This document shows, one piece after another, positions 13,986 through 17,260 of a stretch of 17,260 bases of DNA. The notes beneath the pieces were generated by a model, which worked only from the letters and a program-made list of their open reading frames with translations, did no database searches and had not been told where the DNA came from. The DNA comes from an uncultured bacterium (GTDB taxonomy: Bacteria > Bacteroidota > Bacteroidia > Bacteroidales > Muribaculaceae), in the NCBI GenBank assembly GCA_946184715.1, contig CAMHGU010000017.1, forward strand, positions 1-17,260, in the 5' to 3' direction. The position numbers and the translations under genes are program-made. Numbering within the stretch: the first letter of the stretch is position 1; every line of letters begins with the position of its first letter.

Positions 13986-15662
13986 ATGAAAATCAAAGGA
14001 CACATTGTGGATGTGGTGCGCCGTGAAATATACGACGGCGAAGTAATGGTAAAAGGCGATAAGATTGCCGACGTGGCGCGATGCCGTCTGCCCGAAAGCG
14101 ATAGGCCCTACCCGTATCTGCTGCCCGGATTTATTGATAGTCATGTGCACATCGAGAGCAGCATGATGGAACCGCACGAGTTTGCGCGTGTAGCTGTGTG
14201 CCACGGCACTATAGGGGTTGTGGCCGACCCGCATGAGATATGCAACGTGATGGGCGAGGAAGGACTCGACTATATGTTACAGTCGGCGAAAAGGGCCACG
14301 ATGAACATCCGCTACGGTGCGCCCAGCTGCGTGCCGGCAGTGGGTGGCAATGTCGAAACCAGCGGAGCAGTCCTCGATGCCGACGCTATTGAGCGGCTTA
14401 TGGCGCGCGATGACATCGGTTTTCTGGGCGAAGTGATGAACTTTACGGGCGTGCTCAACGGCGATGAACAGGTGATGAGAAAAATCGCCGCTGCACAGCG
14501 TCACGGCAAGCCGATTGACGGCCACGCTCCCGGGATAACGGCCGCTGAGCGCATGAGATATGCCGGCGCCGGTATCTCCACCGACCACGAATGTACCACC
14601 ATTGAGGAAGGATTGGCGTGTATCAAGGCCGGAATGAAAGTGCTAATTCGTGAAGGCAGTGCCGCAAAAGATTTCAAAAACCTGAGACCCCTCATCGGAA
14701 TGGAGCCGGGCCACGTAATGTTCTGCACCGACGACTGCCAACCCGATGAGCTCTTGCGTGGACACATCAACAGTCTGGTGAAACGCTCCATCGCCGCCGG
14801 TTTCGACCTTTTTGACATCCTTCAAATCGCGTGCGTCAACCCGCAACGCCATTATCGTCTCAACTGGGGACTGATGCAGAAGGACGACCCCGCAACGTTT
14901 GTCGTGGTGGATAACCTGGGCGCGCACTTCCGCGTGGAGCGCACATTTGTCAATGGCACAGAGGTATTCAACTATAACTCGTCGTCGGGAGCCATTCAAG
15001 CACAGGCTGCGAAAGGCCGCTCTGTGAAGTCCTATCCCAACCGATTCTTCGCCTCGCCCATTACCGCTGCCGACATCAAGCTTGACATCCGCAGCACCGA
15101 CACAGTGAGAATCATCAATGCCAGCAATGGCAGTCTCGTCACCGGCTGCGAGACGATAACCCTCTCCGGCAACCCGCTCATCGACGCGCAGTATCCTTGG
15201 CCCGAAGTGCAAAAGATTGTGGTCTATAACCGCTATACACCCGGGGCGAAGCCGATTGTAGGCCTTGTAAGGGGATTTGGCTTAGGCGATGGCGCTATCG
15301 CCTCATCGGTAGCCCACGATTGCCACAATATCGTAGCCATCGGCCTCAAGGACGACTACATCGTCAGAGCCATCAACCGAGTGGTGGAGATGCAAGGCGG
15401 GCAAGTGGTGGTGTCGGCCGACGAGATGATCGACGTGCCACTACCTATAGGCGGACTGATGTCGCCGCTGAGCGGCCACGAAGTGGCTTACCGCTGCCGC
15501 CTCATCAGGGATATGGTAGAGCAAATAGGCTGCAAGATGAAAGCGCCGTTTATCACTATGGCATTTATGTGCCTGCCGGTGATTCCGGAGCTGAAGCTCA
15601 CCGACAGGTGCCTGTTCGACGTCACCGCTATGAAGCCGGTTCCTCTGGTCACAAGAGGATAG
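13986..15662 (+). CDS. ade: Adenine deaminase
   Basis: Adenine deaminase hydrolyses adenine to hypoxanthine and ammonia in purine salvage. It is a metal-dependent amidohydrolase in the cytoplasm. The product is 558 residues from the ATG at 13986, in the normal range for bacterial Ade. It has an N-terminal composite domain beginning KIKGHIVDVVRREIYDGEV. The metal-binding HVH is at 53-55 (LPGFIDSHVHIESSMMEP), followed by GTIGVVADPHEI (74-85), GEVMNF with Glu149, DGHAPG with His180, His201 in STDHE, and CTDDC (247-251) with Asp249/250. The C-terminal domain has GGLMSPLSG near 490. The extended frame back to 13914 would add 24 residues upstream of the -7 element and was rejected. It is convergent with the TPR gene, the stops being four bases apart. 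Confidence 0.96.
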   Translation: MKIKGHIVDVVRREIYDGEVMVKGDKIADVARCRLPESDRPYPYLLPGFIDSHVHIESSMMEPHEFARVAVCHGTIGVVADPHEICNVMGEEGLDYMLQSAKRATMNIRYGAPSCVPAVGGNVETSGAVLDADAIERLMARDDIGFLGEVMNFTGVLNGDEQVMRKIAAAQRHGKPIDGHAPGITAAERMRYAGAGISTDHECTTIEEGLACIKAGMKVLIREGSAAKDFKNLRPLIGMEPGHVMFCTDDCQPDELLRGHINSLVKRSIAAGFDLFDILQIACVNPQRHYRLNWGLMQKDDPATFVVVDNLGAHFRVERTFVNGTEVFNYNSSSGAIQAQAAKGRSVKSYPNRFFASPITAADIKLDIRSTDTVRIINASNGSLVTGCETITLSGNPLIDAQYPWPEVQKIVVYNRYTPGAKPIVGLVRGFGLGDGAIASSVAHDCHNIVAIGLKDDYIVRAINRVVEMQGGQVVVSADEMIDVPLPIGGLMSPLSGHEVAYRCRLIRDMVEQIGCKMKAPFITMAFMCLPVIPELKLTDRCLFDVTAMKPVPLVTRG

Positions 15663-15671
15663 CTTCCTATC
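15641..15671. terminator. Candidate two-way terminator between ade and the TPR gene
   Basis: TCCTCT (15641-15646) pairs with AGAGGA (15654-15659) around a 7-base loop. An overlapping hairpin pairs GATAG (15658-15662) with CTATC (15667-15671) around CTTC, placing the stop codons of both convergent genes in its two arms. The stems are short and there is no T run, so termination here is a guess based on position. Confidence 0.25.
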
Positions 15672-16512
15672 GCTTACCCGAAGTGCCTTCCGACGACTGG
15701 ACGCCCACCATCCTTTCGGCCGCGGCGCGGTCGGCACCGTAGCGCACAGCCAAGTCGATGCAGTAGCGCGCCTCGTCAATCTCAAATGTCGCCGCCTTGA
15801 TTTTCGCTTTGATTAGATAGAGATACGCGCTCTCGCGGCTACGCGAGATAGCCTCGTTGATGTCGGTAAGCGCCGAGCCATAATGCTCGGCCGCCAGATG
15901 ACACTCGGCGCGGTGCGAGAGCAGCTCGGCCGTAGGCTCCTTCTCGATAAGCGCGGTGAAGGCGGCAATGGCATCGTCGGTGCGCCCCTCGGCTTTAGCC
16001 AGAAGCGCGCGGGCGAATTTCGTGTCGGCCGAACGCCCGTCGATACGGCCGAGCTGCTCGCAGAGCTGCCGAGCCGCGTTAAGGTCGCCCTGCTCAAGAG
16101 CTATTTGGAACAGGTAGTAGCGTGAGTAGAAATCGCGCTCGTCGAGCTCCGCCACGCGGGTGAAGTCGGCCGCCGCGCGCTCCAGGCTGTCGGCCTCGAG
16201 CAGCGCTTCGCCGCGGTTACGCAGCAACGTCACCGCATTGGGGGTGATGGCCAAGGCAAGCGTATAGTTGTTGATCGATTCCGACAGCCGCCCCTGCTTG
16301 CGCTGGATAGTGGCAAGATTGGAGAGCAGCAGCGAGTTGTTGTAGTTGGCAGGGTCGGTGCGCAAAGCCCCGAGAATCATCGTCTCGGCACGCATCCAGT
16401 CGGCCCGCGCGATAGCCGCGTCGGCCGAATCCACCCACGTCATATAAGCCTGCGCCCCCGCCTGCAGCCAAGCGCCAGCAATCAGCAATAGTATAGTCAA
16501 CAAACGAGCCAT
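15667..16512 (-). CDS. Exported tetratricopeptide-repeat protein
   Basis: The 281-residue protein has a Sec signal peptide at 1-22 (hydrophobic LLTILLLIAGAWL, cleavage after AQA) and no lipobox, so it is probably periplasmic. The rest is helical TPR repeats: visible units include NNSLLLSNLATIQRKQGRLSES, AVTLLRNRGEALLEADSLERA, DFYSRYYLFQIALEQGDLNAA, and AELLSHRAECHLAAEHYGSA with TDINEAIS. TPR domains mediate protein-protein contact; the partner is not known. The C-terminal tail (about 265-281) is Ser/Gly-rich and probably disordered. It has a well-formed promoter at 16549-16580 with a leader of roughly 30 bases and is transcribed alone, divergent from rfbD and convergent with ade. Confidence 0.85.
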   Translation of the reverse strand: MARLLTILLLIAGAWLQAGAQAYMTWVDSADAAIARADWMRAETMILGALRTDPANYNNSLLLSNLATIQRKQGRLSESINNYTLALAITPNAVTLLRNRGEALLEADSLERAAADFTRVAELDERDFYSRYYLFQIALEQGDLNAARQLCEQLGRIDGRSADTKFARALLAKAEGRTDDAIAAFTALIEKEPTAELLSHRAECHLAAEHYGSALTDINEAISRSRESAYLYLIKAKIKAATFEIDEARYCIDLAVRYGADRAAAERMVGVQSSEGTSGKR

Positions 16513-16548
16513 AATCGTATTATAATTAAAACACCATCATTCACACCC

Positions 16549-16580
16549 CAAAGTTACACCACTCGTCCCAATCCCCCAAA
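16549..16580 (-). promoter_or_regulatory. Promoter of the TPR gene
   Basis: On the minus strand TTTG (16580 down to 16577), a 20-base spacer and TAACTTTG (16556 down to 16549) make a full Bacteroidota promoter. The transcript should start near 16542, about 30 bases before the ATG at 16512. Confidence 0.7.
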
Positions 16581-16676
16581 CTTTCTCTCCACTTTCCACC
16601 CAATCCCACCGTCTTTACATCTTGTGTTAAAATTCACCACGGCAATAAAAATGCGCCCAAGATAGGCGGCGGCTCG

Positions 16677-16714
16677 CCAAATGCAAATTTCAACCAAGCT
16701 TGATTTGCATTTGG
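16677..16714. repeat. 12-bp perfect inverted repeat overlapping the rfbD -33 element (operator-like)
   Basis: CCAAATGCAAAT (16677-16688) and ATTTGCATTTGG (16703-16714) are exact reverse complements with 14 bases between. The right arm contains the TTTG that serves as the -33 element of the rfbD promoter. No plus-strand gene precedes it, so it is unlikely to be a terminator. A repressor or activator site is the simplest reading. The rest of 16581-16676 shows nothing recognisable. Confidence 0.6.
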
Positions 16715-16735
16715 TCTCGCCTTGCACTATCTTTG
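16704..16735 (+). promoter_or_regulatory. Promoter upstream of rfbD
   Basis: TTTG (16704-16707), a 20-base spacer and TATCTTTG (16728-16735) fit the Bacteroidota consensus fully. The ATG at 16751 is 15 bases past the -7 element, so the leader is very short. Confidence 0.7.
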
Positions 16736-16750
16736 TAGCTTGAAAGGCGT

Positions 16751-17260
16751 ATGGCTTTGAAAATACTAATCACAGGCGGTAACGGACAGCTGGGCTCGTC
16801 GCTGCGCGCGGAGTTTGCGAGGCGCGAGGGCTTGGCTCCTTGCTTTGTGTCGCATAGTGAGCTTGATATCACCGACGCGCAGGCCATCGAGCGCGTGATG
16901 AGCCGAGAAGGGTTCGACGTCATAGTGAATTGCGCGGCTTATACCAACGTGGATGGCGCCGAGAGCGAGCGCGAGCTGGCCTCGCTCATCAACGGTGAGG
17001 CTCCGCGCCTGCTGGCCGAGGCTGCCGCCCGCCACGGCGCGAAGATGATTCACATCTCCACCGACTATGTATTCGACGGCCTATCGCGAGAGCCTTACAC
17101 CGAGGAAGATATGCCCCACCCCATATCGCACTATGGAGCCAGCAAGCTCGAGGGCGAGCGCAAGGTGCTTGCCGCCTTGCCGAGCGCTATAGTGATACGC
17201 ACGTCGTGGCTCTACTCCGCGCGCCGCGGCAACTTCGTGAGCGCAATCCTCAGTCGCGCC
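16751..17260 (+). CDS. rfbD: dTDP-4-dehydrorhamnose reductase, 3' end outside window
   Basis: RfbD/RmlD performs the last step of dTDP-L-rhamnose synthesis, reducing the 4-keto sugar with NAD(P)H, for surface polysaccharide assembly. The first 170 codons are present; the full protein is usually about 290 residues. It is a short-chain dehydrogenase fold with the nucleotide motif ITGGNGQLG (7-15), NCAAYTNVDGAE (60-71), the active-site strand HISTDYVFDG (101-110) and YGASKLEGE (128-136) with catalytic Tyr128 and Lys132. The ATG at 16751 directly precedes the Rossmann strand MALKILITGG. Neighbouring rfbA-C genes, if present, would lie beyond the right edge. Its promoter carries an operator-like inverted repeat. 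Confidence 0.93.
   Translation, partial: MALKILITGGNGQLGSSLRAEFARREGLAPCFVSHSELDITDAQAIERVMSREGFDVIVNCAAYTNVDGAESERELASLINGEAPRLLAEAAARHGAKMIHISTDYVFDGLSREPYTEEDMPHPISHYGASKLEGERKVLAALPSAIVIRTSWLYSARRGNFVSAILSRA

Noticed and set aside
1..17260. CRISPR array, phage, toxin-antitoxin or defence genes
   Set aside because: No regularly spaced repeats were found, and all long frames are explained by conserved metabolic, repair, transport or surface genes.

Overview
The window looks like ordinary chromosome from a GC-rich member of the Bacteroidales (phylum Bacteroidota), possibly the Muribaculaceae or a relative; the family-level guess is weak. The phylum call rests on three things. Nine intergenic sites carry the Bacteroidota -7 promoter element TAnnTTTG, and five of them have a TTG or TTTG element 19-20 bases upstream. 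Starts lack Shine-Dalgarno sequences. The gene families are typical of the group: a clostripain-type lipoprotein, an OmpP1/FadL porin, a DUF4924 protein and a BioG-BioC fusion.

Layout, left to right. At 1-698 (minus) is a truncated clostripain-family (C11) lipoprotein, divergent from a FadL/OmpP1 outer-membrane protein (902-2236, plus) that ends at a strong hairpin. A short gap with an unexplained imperfect hairpin follows. Then come radA and a TrmH/SpoU-family RNA methyltransferase (both minus, one operon), divergent from endonuclease IV (nfo) and an SLC45/GPH-type sugar transporter (plus), which ends at a 14-bp hairpin. A 435-base gap (6988-7422) holds a coding-like fragment, a short tandem repeat and a repeat-rich promoter. 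That promoter drives a Crp/Fnr-family regulator and a DUF4924 gene (7423-8692).

The centre is a tightly packed biotin operon: bioA, bioF, a bioG-bioC fusion and bioD (8777-13222), with a DEDDy 3'-5' exonuclease (13225-13854) directly attached. Adjacent biotin genes overlap by 4-10 bases. The encoded steps run from methylation of the malonyl starter (BioC domain), through removal of the methyl ester from pimeloyl-ACP (BioG domain), to KAPA (BioF), DAPA (BioA) and dethiobiotin (BioD). The final enzyme, biotin synthase BioB, is not in the window.

The right end has adenine deaminase (ade, plus), a convergent exported TPR protein (minus) and the start of rfbD (dTDP-4-dehydrorhamnose reductase, plus, cut by the window edge). 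A perfect 12-bp inverted repeat overlaps the -33 element of the rfbD promoter.

I saw no CRISPR array, insertion sequence, phage gene, defence gene, tRNA or rRNA. I do not see a clear undescribed multi-gene system. The best leads are the BioG-BioC fusion, the structured intergenic element at about 2300-2455, the operator-like repeats at the crp-like and rfbD promoters, and the coding-like fragment at 7054-7194.
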